Shown here: piece by piece, positions 41,251 through 49,085 of the stretch
How positions within the stretch are numbered: the first letter of the stretch is position 1
How the letters are laid out: every line of letters starts with the position of its first letter
Assembly: GCA_023391875.1 (NCBI GenBank)
Contig: JAEWAB010000001.1
Location: 95,097 to 159,096, forward strand
DNA length: 64,000 nt
Direction: 5' to 3'
DNA from: Bacillota bacterium
GTDB taxonomy: Bacteria > Bacillota > Clostridia > Oscillospirales > Ruminococcaceae
Notes under the pieces: model-generated
What the model saw: only the letters and a program-made list of their open reading frames with translations
What the model was told of the DNA's origin: nothing
Databases searched by the model: none
Program-made: the position numbers and the translations under genes

Positions 41251-41664
41251 ATGGGCTTCTTTTCACAGCTGCGCTACCGCCTGCAGGGCTTCATGTATGG
41301 AAGAAACGGGGTAGATATACTATCCCGCGATTTGAATGTTTTGGCGTTTATTCTGATGCTGCTGGACCTTTTTCTGCGCACCTATGTTATCTATTGGGTT
41401 GGGCTGCTGGTTTTTGCTATATCCCTTTTTCGGGTTCTCTCCCGCAACGTGGTCAGGCGGTCGGCTGAAAACCTGAAGTATTTGACCCTGCGAAACCGGG
41501 TAAAGGATTGGTTTACCACAAGGCGCCGGCAGTTTGCCGACCGGAAGTTCTACCGGTATTATACCTGCGCCGCCTGCAAACAGAAGCTGCGTGTCCCCAA
41601 AGGTAAAGGAAAGATCGAAATCTCCTGCCCCAAATGCGGTAACCATTTTGTTCGGATAACCTGA
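41251..41664 (+). CDS. Membrane protein with C-terminal zinc ribbon
   Basis: 137 residues: two adjacent membrane helices (about 30-65), an Arg-rich cytosolic stretch, then a zinc ribbon CAACKQKLRVPKGKGKIEIS followed by CPKCGNHF. The zinc-ribbon layout resembles small Firmicutes proteins tied to protein or RNA quality control, without a known role. The ATG at 41251 is chosen over 41239 because GAGAGGTGC is 8 nt before it. Confidence 0.75.
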   Translation: MGFFSQLRYRLQGFMYGRNGVDILSRDLNVLAFILMLLDLFLRTYVIYWVGLLVFAISLFRVLSRNVVRRSAENLKYLTLRNRVKDWFTTRRRQFADRKFYRYYTCAACKQKLRVPKGKGKIEISCPKCGNHFVRIT

Positions 41665-41677
41665 TGTTTGAGCAACA

Positions 41678-41718
41678 AAGAAGTGCGCCTGTTTATGGCA
41701 GACGCACTTCTTATTTTT
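41678..41718. terminator. Bidirectional terminator
   Basis: AAGAAGTGCG pairs with CGCACTTCTT, T-run to the right; shared with the convergent stress protein gene. Confidence 0.85.
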
Positions 41719-41728
41719 AATAGAACAA

Positions 41729-41989
41729 CTATCGCGTTTTTCTACGTTTAAAGGCGTTAACAATCCATAGCAGGATGACCGAGCCAAGTATGGCAACCAG
41801 CAAGCTCCACAGGTTAAAGCCCGTAATGCCGTTGCCGCCCAGCAGGTTCATCACAAGCCCGCCGATAAAGCCGCCGATGATGCCAACAAGAATATTTTTA
41901 CCGGCACCCATCTGTTTGTTGTTACGCGTTATCATACTGGCAATCCAGCCCGCGAGCGCGCCGATAATCAGCCAACCAATAATGCCCAT
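41729..41989 (-). CDS. GlsB/YeaQ/YmgE-family stress membrane protein
   Basis: 86 residues, three glycine-rich membrane helices: IGWLIIGALAGWIASMI, GIIGGFIGGLVMNLLGG and a final helix before a basic tail. This is the transglycosylase-associated/YeaQ family, induced by envelope or acid stress in many bacteria. GGAGG is directly upstream. Confidence 0.92.
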   Translation of the reverse strand: MGIIGWLIIGALAGWIASMITRNNKQMGAGKNILVGIIGGFIGGLVMNLLGGNGITGFNLWSLLVAILGSVILLWIVNAFKRRKTR

Positions 41990-42315
41990 TGTAAAACCTC
42001 CTTTGTTTATTAGTCTGTCGGTTTTTCATGCTTTTAGTCATGGCGTTGTAATAAACGCATATGCACTATTTTGCAAACGAATAGCATCATCTTTTTCTTT
42101 TTTTGCTGATTAACGGCTCTTTTATATTACCCTATAGTATTGCATCCGTTTGACTTTTACAAATCCAATTCCATCAAATCACATTACTTGCACAAATACA
42201 GTGGAAATAAATAGCACATTATGGTATAATAAGCGCATTATTTTATGTCCATCTGCCTTGCCCCTGCGAGGCAACTGGTGGGAATGGGCGATTATATTAT
42301 TGGGAGGCAAAAAGG
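41990..42315. other. Intergenic, probable divergent control region
   Basis: AT-rich, no gene. A TATAAT at about 42226-42231 could be the -10 of the rightward prenyltransferase-like gene; no convincing -35 at standard distance. Nothing else noted. Confidence 0.4.
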
Positions 42316-43146
42316 ATGGCGGTGGAAAAGCAGTATTTATCGGATGTTGAGGCGATATTATCGCACAGATATGATAACGGAGGCGACCTTTGGACCACGC
42401 CGGACAAACGCCTGCTTAAAGGCGCCCCTTTCTCAACGCTGGAGAGCGTACTGCTCTTGCTGGAATTGGGTATGGAACCCGACGAACCGCTGCTCAAAGA
42501 AGCCGCCGATCTGATCTTCAGCGTTTGGCAGAAGGATGGCCGCTTTAAGATGTACCCGCAGGGTGGCATTTACCCGTGCCATACCGCCCACGCGGTTAAT
42601 ACACTTTGCCATATGGGGTATGCCTCCGATGCCAGAATACAAAAAACCTTCCAGCACCTTTTGGATATTCAATATACCGACGGCGGCTGGCGTTGCAATA
42701 AGTTCAGCTTTGGCCATGGCCCGGAAACGGAGTATTCAAACCCCTTCCCAACCCTTACCGTCTTAAACGCGTTTCGCTTTAGCGGCTATCTTAACAAAGA
42801 GCCGGCGCTTGACAGCGCGGTGGATTTTCTGCTTGAGCATTGGGTAATCCGAAAGCCGATCGGCCCCTGCCACTATGGAATCGGTACGCTGTTTATGCAG
42901 GTGGAATATCCCTTTCGTAACTATAATATTTTTGAGTATGTCTATGTCTTGTCCTTTTACAACCGCGCAAAGAAGGATGAGCGCTTTCTTGATGCCTTGA
43001 AAACGCTTGAATCCAAAACGGTGAATGGGCAGATTGTGGTGGAACGGGTGAACCGGAAGCTTGCAGGGCTTACTATCTGCAAACAGGGTGAACCCAGTGT
43101 ATTGGCGACAAAACGCTATCATGAGATCTTAGAAAATCTGGGCTGA
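42316..43146 (+). CDS. Prenyltransferase/squalene-oxidase-repeat protein
   Basis: 276 residues of alpha-alpha barrel repeats of the squalene cyclase/prenyltransferase type: GIYPCHTAHAVNTLCHMGY and LDIQYTDGGWRCNKFSFGH (quoted in part) resemble the QW-type repeats. The catalytic DxDD of a cyclase is not evident, so cyclisation is unlikely; many bacterial members are of unknown role. GGGAGG lies 9 nt before the ATG. Confidence 0.75.
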   Translation: MAVEKQYLSDVEAILSHRYDNGGDLWTTPDKRLLKGAPFSTLESVLLLLELGMEPDEPLLKEAADLIFSVWQKDGRFKMYPQGGIYPCHTAHAVNTLCHMGYASDARIQKTFQHLLDIQYTDGGWRCNKFSFGHGPETEYSNPFPTLTVLNAFRFSGYLNKEPALDSAVDFLLEHWVIRKPIGPCHYGIGTLFMQVEYPFRNYNIFEYVYVLSFYNRAKKDERFLDALKTLESKTVNGQIVVERVNRKLAGLTICKQGEPSVLATKRYHEILENLG

Positions 43147-43277
43147 AAGTTAACATAATCGACTTTGGCTCCATAAGCAGATTGTAAATACACCTTAACC
43201 TGATTTGATTGATTATTTATACCGCTTAATCTACATCGGCATTGAAATACCTATATAAACAATGGAATCACATCATA

Positions 43278-43309
43278 AAAACAGCGGAGGCATTATGCCC
43301 CCGCTGTTC
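43278..43309 (-). terminator. Terminator of the holin-like gene
   Basis: Minus strand AACAGCGG-GGCAT-AATGCC-CCGCTGTT then TTTATG; 16 nt after the stop codon. Confidence 0.8.
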
Positions 43310-43325
43310 CCGTTGTAAGATTTGG

Positions 43326-43640
43326 TTATTGATTAAGCGACTTGTCAAGCTGCTGCTTCGCAAACGCCTGAATGAGGTCGAAGGTCGTCTGAACGATTTC
43401 GCCGACCTTTTCCCTGCTGATGAACGGCTGTACGACCTTCGGAACCATGGCATAGAGGTGGTCGACCACCCACTCAAAGCGCTTGCCTCCCGCCTTGGTG
43501 ATGTCGGTAAACATGCCCTCCGCCGTATTGATTAGCTCTGCGGCCTTCGCCTGAAGCTTTACGCTGGACTTATAATATGCTGTAGCGGCACCCAGCGCCG
43601 CCAAGCCTATTACCATCAGTATCGTTATGAAAGTACTCAT
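43326..43640 (-). CDS. LL-H-type phage-holin-like small membrane protein
   Basis: 104 residues with one N-terminal membrane helix (about 4-22) and a C-terminal helical part reading KRFEWVVDHLYAMVPKVVQ and FISREKVGEIVQTTFDLI, which resembles the LL-H holin family (Phage_holin_6_1). No other phage lysis genes are nearby, so it may be a domesticated copy or a convergent small membrane protein. Confidence 0.6.
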   Translation of the reverse strand: MSTFITILMVIGLAALGAATAYYKSSVKLQAKAAELINTAEGMFTDITKAGGKRFEWVVDHLYAMVPKVVQPFISREKVGEIVQTTFDLIQAFAKQQLDKSLNQ

Positions 43641-43709
43641 ATCTCTTTTCGCTCCTTGACTTTTATTATTTTAACTGCAAATGGCGGTACGTTCTATAGA
43701 TATGAAAAC

Positions 43710-43751
43710 ATGGCGGTACAAGGCACGATCTTTCATGCTATGTACCGCCAT
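43710..43751 (-). terminator. Terminator of the repeat-tailed catalase-like gene
   Basis: Minus strand ATGGCGGTACA, 20-nt loop, TGTACCGCCAT, then GTTTTC. An extra copy of ATGGCGGTAC lies at 43681-43690, so the left arm is duplicated. Confidence 0.75.
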
Positions 43752-43777
43752 ACGACGTAATCAAGGCCTAATATTGG

Positions 43778-44902
43778 TCACTTGGGCCGATTCGCGGGGC
43801 CATAAACATTTGAAGCCCCAAACATATTGGCATAGGGGTTCGACGCGCCCGCTGCGTTGGCGGTACCGGCCACATTCGGCCTGACCATGGCATTGGAGGC
43901 TCCGGCTACATTTGAAATACCCGCTACATTAGAGGCGCCCATTACATTTGAAGTTCCCGCCACACTCGGCCTGTTCATTGCGTTGGAGGCTCCGGCTACA
44001 TTCGAAGCACCCGCCACATTCGAGGTACCCGCTACATTGGAAGGCCCGGTAACGCTCGGTCTGTTCATTGCATTGGAGGTTCCGGCTACATTTGAAATAC
44101 CCGCCACATTCGCGGTACCCGCTACGTTGGAAGGCCCGGTCACACTCGGTCTGTTCATTGCATTGGAGGCGCCGGCTACATTCGTAGCACCGGCTGTGCT
44201 CCAACCGGCCGCTGTATTTGAGGTGCCTGCTACGTTAGTGGCTCCGGCCACATTCGGTCTGCCCATTGTGTTGGAGGCTCCGGCTACGTTCGAAGCGCCC
44301 GCTACGTTTGAGGCACCCATCACATTCGAAGTGCCTGCAACGTTCGAAGCGCCCATTACATTTGAGATGCCCGCTACGTTGGAAGGCCCGGTAACGCTCG
44401 GTCTGCTCATTGCGTTGGAGGCACCGGCTACGTTCGAAGCACCCATCATATTTGAAGTGCCCATCATATTCGAAGCGCCCATCACATTCGGAGTGCCCAT
44501 CATACTCGGAGTGCCCATCATACTCGGAGTACCCATCATACTCGGAGTACCCATCATATTCGAAGCGCCCATCATATTCGGAGTGCCCATCATACTCGAA
44601 GTGCCCGCAACATTGGAAGCACCGGCCACATTGGGGGCTCCATAGACATTGGAGGCGCCAAAGACGTTGGAAGGATTGGCGTTCATGGCCGCCCCTTTTG
44701 GCTTATCAAAGGCCGGGTTAAACGCATAGAAGTTCGCGGAGTTCAGGTGGTCCTGCGTGATCCGTAAGGCCTCGCCGAACCGCTGAAAATGTACAATCTC
44801 GCGTTCGCGTAAGAACTTAATGGCATCTCTTACATCAGGGTCATCTGCCAAGCGTAAAATGTTATCGTATGTTAATCTTGCCTTTTGCTCTGGTGCAATC
44901 AT
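43778..44902 (-). CDS. C-terminal part of a CotJC-like manganese catalase with hexapeptide-repeat tail
   Basis: 374 residues. Residues 2-70 (IAPEQKARLTYDNILRLADD then IKFLREREIVHFQRFGEALR) match the last part of CotJC-type manganese catalase, a spore-coat protein normally starting about 120 residues earlier with the metal-binding four-helix bundle, which is missing. From about residue 75 some 48 imperfect hexapeptides of the form N-V/M-A/M-G-A/T-S follow, opening and closing with FGASNVYG. The ATG has no RBS, and the recombinase stop lies 12 nt upstream. It is best read as the 3' part of a split gene. Confidence 0.82.
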   Translation of the reverse strand: MIAPEQKARLTYDNILRLADDPDVRDAIKFLREREIVHFQRFGEALRITQDHLNSANFYAFNPAFDKPKGAAMNANPSNVFGASNVYGAPNVAGASNVAGTSSMMGTPNMMGASNMMGTPSMMGTPSMMGTPSMMGTPNVMGASNMMGTSNMMGASNVAGASNAMSRPSVTGPSNVAGISNVMGASNVAGTSNVMGASNVAGASNVAGASNTMGRPNVAGATNVAGTSNTAAGWSTAGATNVAGASNAMNRPSVTGPSNVAGTANVAGISNVAGTSNAMNRPSVTGPSNVAGTSNVAGASNVAGASNAMNRPSVAGTSNVMGASNVAGISNVAGASNAMVRPNVAGTANAAGASNPYANMFGASNVYGPANRPK

Positions 44903-44914
44903 GTAAGTACTACT

Positions 44915-46489
44915 TTAAAAATTCCAATGTATAATTATAGGTCGTTCACGCTTTCCGGGTATACGTTTCCCAACCTCGATGTAGTCTATCAGAGCCTGAA
45001 CTGCTTCACGATTCAAGTGCTCCATGTTTAAGTATTTTAGTAATAATGTTCTGCGGTTAATGTCAGATTGCATCTTTTCTTCTATACTCTCAATCTGTTT
45101 GCCCAATTCTTTAATAAGGCTTTCAAGTCTTGCTTTCTCTGAAGAAAAGTCCTTTGCAATTTGTACATAGTCGACTTCGGATACGATACCTTTTACTTTA
45201 TCTAAATACAGTTCATGTAGCCCCTTAGAATACTCAGTAACTTTCTTTTGATAATCAGATATTTCTTCGCACAACTTGGTCTTTCTATAAGCCAAATCAC
45301 TATTTAGCTCAATAGATTCCGATATATCCTGATTATCTCCAGCCTCTAAATAGTTGTTAGTAAGTTGGTTGAATTCACTAATAACACGTTTTTCAAGGGT
45401 GTCGACCGCAATAAAGGCTCCTATGCAGGACTCCTTGGATACATAGCGATTGGTACATTGCAGATAATGCTTACCTCGGCTTTTATATGAGCGTAAGAAG
45501 TAGCCACATCCGATACATTTTACCTTCTTTGAGAATATGCCTAGCTTTCCATACCCATTTCCAATTGATAAAGGCTTTGCACGTTCATTCACCATTTCTT
45601 GTACCTTGTTCCAAAGCTCACGGTCAATAATGGGTTCGTGCGTTCCTTCTTTTCTAATCCATTGTTCTTTAGGCCGGGGCTTGTTTTTCTTGGTCTTATA
45701 AGATATGCTGCCATACTTACCCTGAACCATATTGCCTATGTATATTTCATTGGTCAGCATATCAGAGATGGCAAAGTATTTCCACAGCGTACTATTCTTC
45801 GTCTTGGGCGATTTATAGCGTAGCCCATGAAGGCGCTTGTACTCGGTTGGGTTAGGGATTCCCCTATCATTAAGCATTCTGGCTATGGTCGTTTTTCCAT
45901 AACCTTTGGCAAAAAGATTAAAAACCTCTCTAACCACAGCAGCAGCTTCTTCGTCAATAATCAGATGTCCTTTCACGTCAGGGTCTTTCTCGTACCCATA
46001 TAGAGCAAATGAACCGATGTGTGACCCGTTTTTGCGCTTATTTGTAAATACGCCCTTGATGTTCTCGGACATATCCTCCAAATACCATTCATTCACTAAT
46101 CCGTTTATCTGACGTGATTTTTTATTGCCCTTATTTTCTGTGTCTGCATTATCAACAATACTGACAAATCGGATGTTCCATTCCAAAAAAAGCCCGTGGA
46201 TGTACTTTTCAACCATTTCCAATTCTCTAGTGAATCTCGCCTGATTTTTGCATAGCACAATATTAAATTTACGCGCTTCAGCATCAGCAAGGAGCTGATT
46301 GAACGCAGGCCTGTTTCGGTCAGCGCCCGCAAAATCATCGTCAGAGTATATGTTATAGATGCCCCATTTCTTTTCAAGGGCATAGTTAACTAACATCGAC
46401 TTCTGATTCTGAATGGATTCACTATCATCGGCTTCATTATGCTTGTTCCTGTCCTCCTCCGACAGGCGACAGTAAATTGCAACTTTCAC
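44915..46489 (-). CDS. Large serine recombinase
   Basis: 524 residues, phage/skin-element-type large serine recombinase. The resolvase domain has IYCRLSEEDRNK, SIQNQKSMLVNYA with the catalytic Ser, and LCKNQARFTRELE. A Recombinase domain (about 175-290) is followed by a zinc ribbon CIGCGYFLRSY...CTNRYVSKESC, and then a coiled coil (about 395-480). GTG at 46489 with AGGAG 8 nt upstream is preferred over the ATG 12 codons earlier. Its 3' end abuts the split catalase-like gene, the arrangement expected of the integrase of the interrupting element. Confidence 0.93.
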   Translation of the reverse strand: MKVAIYCRLSEEDRNKHNEADDSESIQNQKSMLVNYALEKKWGIYNIYSDDDFAGADRNRPAFNQLLADAEARKFNIVLCKNQARFTRELEMVEKYIHGLFLEWNIRFVSIVDNADTENKGNKKSRQINGLVNEWYLEDMSENIKGVFTNKRKNGSHIGSFALYGYEKDPDVKGHLIIDEEAAAVVREVFNLFAKGYGKTTIARMLNDRGIPNPTEYKRLHGLRYKSPKTKNSTLWKYFAISDMLTNEIYIGNMVQGKYGSISYKTKKNKPRPKEQWIRKEGTHEPIIDRELWNKVQEMVNERAKPLSIGNGYGKLGIFSKKVKCIGCGYFLRSYKSRGKHYLQCTNRYVSKESCIGAFIAVDTLEKRVISEFNQLTNNYLEAGDNQDISESIELNSDLAYRKTKLCEEISDYQKKVTEYSKGLHELYLDKVKGIVSEVDYVQIAKDFSSEKARLESLIKELGKQIESIEEKMQSDINRRTLLLKYLNMEHLNREAVQALIDYIEVGKRIPGKRERPIIIHWNF

Positions 46490-46517
46490 GTTTTTATCTC
46501 CTCTTTGCAGACTTGAT

Positions 46518-46567
46518 AAAAACAAGCCAAACCCACGAATATATTGTACACTCTCAGGTTGGCTTGT
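46518..46567 (-). terminator. Hairpin between small gene and recombinase gene
   Basis: Minus strand ACAAGCCAA pairs with TTGGCTTGT around a 28-nt loop, followed by a run of T. It could attenuate recombinase expression from the upstream promoter. Confidence 0.65.
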
Positions 46568-46574
46568 AAATCAT

Positions 46575-46769
46575 TTACCCGCCGTTCCTTGCGCAATTTA
46601 ATTCGGAACGATTTATCATCTCTGTTATAGCATGTTTAAGCCTATCTTTGTTTGGTTTGTCTCCGCCGTCTTTGAAAACATTCCTCACTCCAAAATCGCA
46701 GCTACCCTTAGCAGAAGGTAAATATGTATTGCCTAGAGAAATGTCAGTGTTCTCGGATTGATTGTTCAT
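46575..46769 (-). CDS. Small protein (64 aa) upstream of the recombinase
   Basis: 64 residues, hydrophilic: MNNQSENTDISLGNTYLPSA at the start, KDRLKHAITEMINRSELNC near the end. GGGAGGG lies before the ATG, so translation is likely. It is in the recombinase's orientation and 85 nt upstream of it. No family recognised. Position and size fit a recombination directionality factor or a regulator; this is inference. Confidence 0.55.
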   Translation of the reverse strand: MNNQSENTDISLGNTYLPSAKGSCDFGVRNVFKDGGDKPNKDRLKHAITEMINRSELNCARNGG

Positions 46770-47400
46770 GTAATCCCTCCCATATATGATTAGTAAAGGG
46801 TTCGCTATAATGTATTCTGTAAGGGTTCATAATAGCACCAGTGTCAGCGCAGTTATGCTATTTAAACCCTCTGCAGAAATAATAAGGACTTATTTTTGAA
46901 AAAGGGATTTTAACGAAAAACAATTTATACATAAAAGAGAAAGAGCGCATTCGAAAATGTACTCTTTCTTGAAATTATTAGATATGGCAATCGGCAATCA
47001 TCAGGGTCTATATTCTTTGTGGGACGGAATTATCTGTACCAACTTTATAAGTATGATGCAGCATACCCTCCACATAAAAATTATCTCATTAAGTTAGGCA
47101 GTAAATCTTACTAACTAATTTAATAGAGGTATAGTTTATTTAGTATATGTTCTCTCCTTTACGACTATATTATCTGTATATATACATTGTTTGACACAGG
47201 AAATACAAGGAAGTATAATGTAAGTAATTTCTAAAGGTAATTATCATCCCCTATATTGCTAAATTTCTCTTTTACTTAATTTATGATAGGTTCACATTAC
47301 TTGGGTTAGGATGTCTGCAGCCTACTCTACTTAAGATTGTAGCAATTATCCTGCTAACAAAAGTCAAGCTATTTTTTAATATTTTGCTTCTATGAAAAAT
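46770..47400. other. AT-rich intergenic DNA
   Basis: About 630 bp without a gene. A hairpin GAAAGAG/CTCTTTC (about 46941-46973) is the only structure noted. Its right end may include the right flank of the IS110 element. Confidence 0.4.
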
Positions 47401-47461
47401 GGGTATAACAAACCAGGCCTGTTTCCAGACCTAAAAAATAATTTATTTGTATAGCCGTTGA

Positions 47462-48661
47462 CTACTGATATACTTCTGTTACTCGTGCGTAGTAGATATG
47501 TAGAAATTTATTAAGTCCCGCAATCTTTGCAACCTTTAGCGGCTTGCCCTCAGCTTCTTTCTTTAATATGAAGTCGTAGACAGCCGAGTCATATTTGGGT
47601 TTTACTGTTTTTAAGCATTTCATAATTTCATATCCGGTCTTTCTTAAAGATGCAGAACCCCGCTTTGAAATACTTCGCTTGCTGGCAGTGTAGTTACCGG
47701 ATTGAAAGGGAGGGGCATCAAGACCAGCATATGCAACCAAAGCCTTAGCACTGTGGAATCTTGTTACATTCCCTATCTCTGCGATAAGTCTAGGAGCTAA
47801 TATCTCGCCCACACCAGGCATGGCAAGGACGACATCGTATTCTTTCAATGAGCTTGCTAATTCCCTCATTCGTGATAGAATATTGGCAAGAGTTGTATCG
47901 ATATGGTACAAAGACTCTACAGCTTCTTCAAGTAGCATTTTGGTCGATGGAACTGAAGAAGCTAACGTTGGGATACCATCCGATGCGAGTGCGTAAATTT
48001 GTTCCGCCTTGCGTTCACTGGACTGGTATCCCATCTTCTTTGCCCAGCTATTATAGCTTTTCACGAATGCACTTTCGCTCATCTTGGTAATGTTGTCATA
48101 GTGCCAATACTTTCTTACAAAGTCACAAAGTTTATCACGATCCGGATTTTTAGAGTAGTTTAACAGCATTGTTTTTATGCCGGGCATAGTTCTGTCCAGT
48201 AAAATAGTTAAAGATTGCTTTGCACGCACTCTGAGTACGATGTAATTATTGTACTGATGGTTGAGTAGCTTAAGTTCTTCATATATTTCGCTATTTGGTA
48301 CATAGTTAGAAAGCGAACGCCAATTGTCCAGCCCGTATTTGGCGATTTTAATTGAGTCTAAAACGTCTGTTTTTCCCTTTCTAAGAGTTAAATTGGCATA
48401 CTTGTGCATGACCAAAGGATTAATAACCGAAACAAAAACACCATGCTCTTTCAAGAAGTTGAGTATTGGAAGATGATATGAACCTGTTGATTCCATAACT
48501 GCCCGAACTTCTTCTTTTGTGCTAGAAATCAAGTCTACCATGTGAGAAAGATCCTTTTCAGTATGGGATATTTCAAAAGGTTTATATAACACCTCCCCAT
48601 AGTCAGTTAGAAAGCAAACTGTACTTTTCCCTTTTGATACATCTACACCAACGCTAACCAT
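47462..48661 (-). CDS. IS110-family transposase (DEDD)
   Basis: 399 residues. N-terminal DEDD RuvC-like domain: GVDVSKGKSTVCFL with the first Asp, AVMESTGSYHLP with Glu, and KTDVLDSIKIAKYG with the Asp pair. The C-terminal transposase_20 domain has MPGVGEILAPRLIAEIG and AYAGLDAPPFQSG with the conserved Ser. It is full length and apparently intact. IS110 transposases work with a structured bridge RNA made from the element's non-coding end. Confidence 0.95.
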   Translation of the reverse strand: MVSVGVDVSKGKSTVCFLTDYGEVLYKPFEISHTEKDLSHMVDLISSTKEEVRAVMESTGSYHLPILNFLKEHGVFVSVINPLVMHKYANLTLRKGKTDVLDSIKIAKYGLDNWRSLSNYVPNSEIYEELKLLNHQYNNYIVLRVRAKQSLTILLDRTMPGIKTMLLNYSKNPDRDKLCDFVRKYWHYDNITKMSESAFVKSYNSWAKKMGYQSSERKAEQIYALASDGIPTLASSVPSTKMLLEEAVESLYHIDTTLANILSRMRELASSLKEYDVVLAMPGVGEILAPRLIAEIGNVTRFHSAKALVAYAGLDAPPFQSGNYTASKRSISKRGSASLRKTGYEIMKCLKTVKPKYDSAVYDFILKKEAEGKPLKVAKIAGLNKFLHIYYARVTEVYQ

Positions 48662-48663
48662 AT

Positions 48664-48960
48664 AGACCCCCTATACCGTATTGCAACTGTATCCATCCTT
48701 ACTTATTAACACTCAAATAGGTTAGTTACACGAAAGCTCCAAGGAGTTTCAACCTGCTGAATCGAATGCTTATAACAAGAGGATGGCTGACTGATAATTG
48801 CTCGGATGCACAATCCATGCGAAGTTACGTCAGACCATTGCTCCTCTTATTATAATAAAAATAAGTACAAGCTTCTAACCATTGCAATCTGATCAGATTC
48901 TTGTACTTTTATAGTACCTATACGAAGTTGGGCCGACCTCTTGTCAACAGCAAATAATGT
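48664..48960 (-). ncRNA. Candidate IS110 bridge-RNA region
   Basis: About 290 nt of non-coding DNA upstream of the transposase. The minus strand shows AAGTACAAG...CTTGTACTT enclosing internal pairs, a TATAAT within TTATTATAATAAG, and further hairpins such as AACTCCTTGGAG. In the IS110 group the bridge RNA is encoded upstream of the transposase, so this is where it should lie. Loop guides were not resolved. Confidence 0.5.
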
Positions 48961-49085
48961 GCATTTTCAAGAAGCGCATAGCTTGTTAATTAAAAGAACG
49001 GCTGAATTATGTTAACTCAGGCATTGTCCAATATGTAAAATTATGTTAGATGTTTTAGCTACAGGCGTCTATCCGTAGGAGGTGC

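Larger units (their letters stand above)
47400..48960 (-). mobile_element. IS110-family insertion element (approximate ends)
   Basis: Transposase gene plus long non-coding flanks. IS110 elements lack long terminal inverted repeats, so the ends cannot be fixed by eye; the limits given cover the noncoding flanks around the transposase. Its insertion separates the recombinase region from the defence-like operon. Confidence 0.6.

Noticed and set aside
43326..43640. Prophage at the holin-like gene
   Set aside because: No capsid, tail, lysin or packaging genes within the window on either side.
43857..44645. 262-residue plus-strand frame rich in Ala, Pro, Thr and Ile
   Set aside because: It is the antisense shadow of the hexapeptide-repeat gene, without a ribosome site.
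43778..44680. CRISPR-like array from the regular DNA repeats
   Set aside because: The period is 18 nt, coding and continuous in frame, with no unique spacers.
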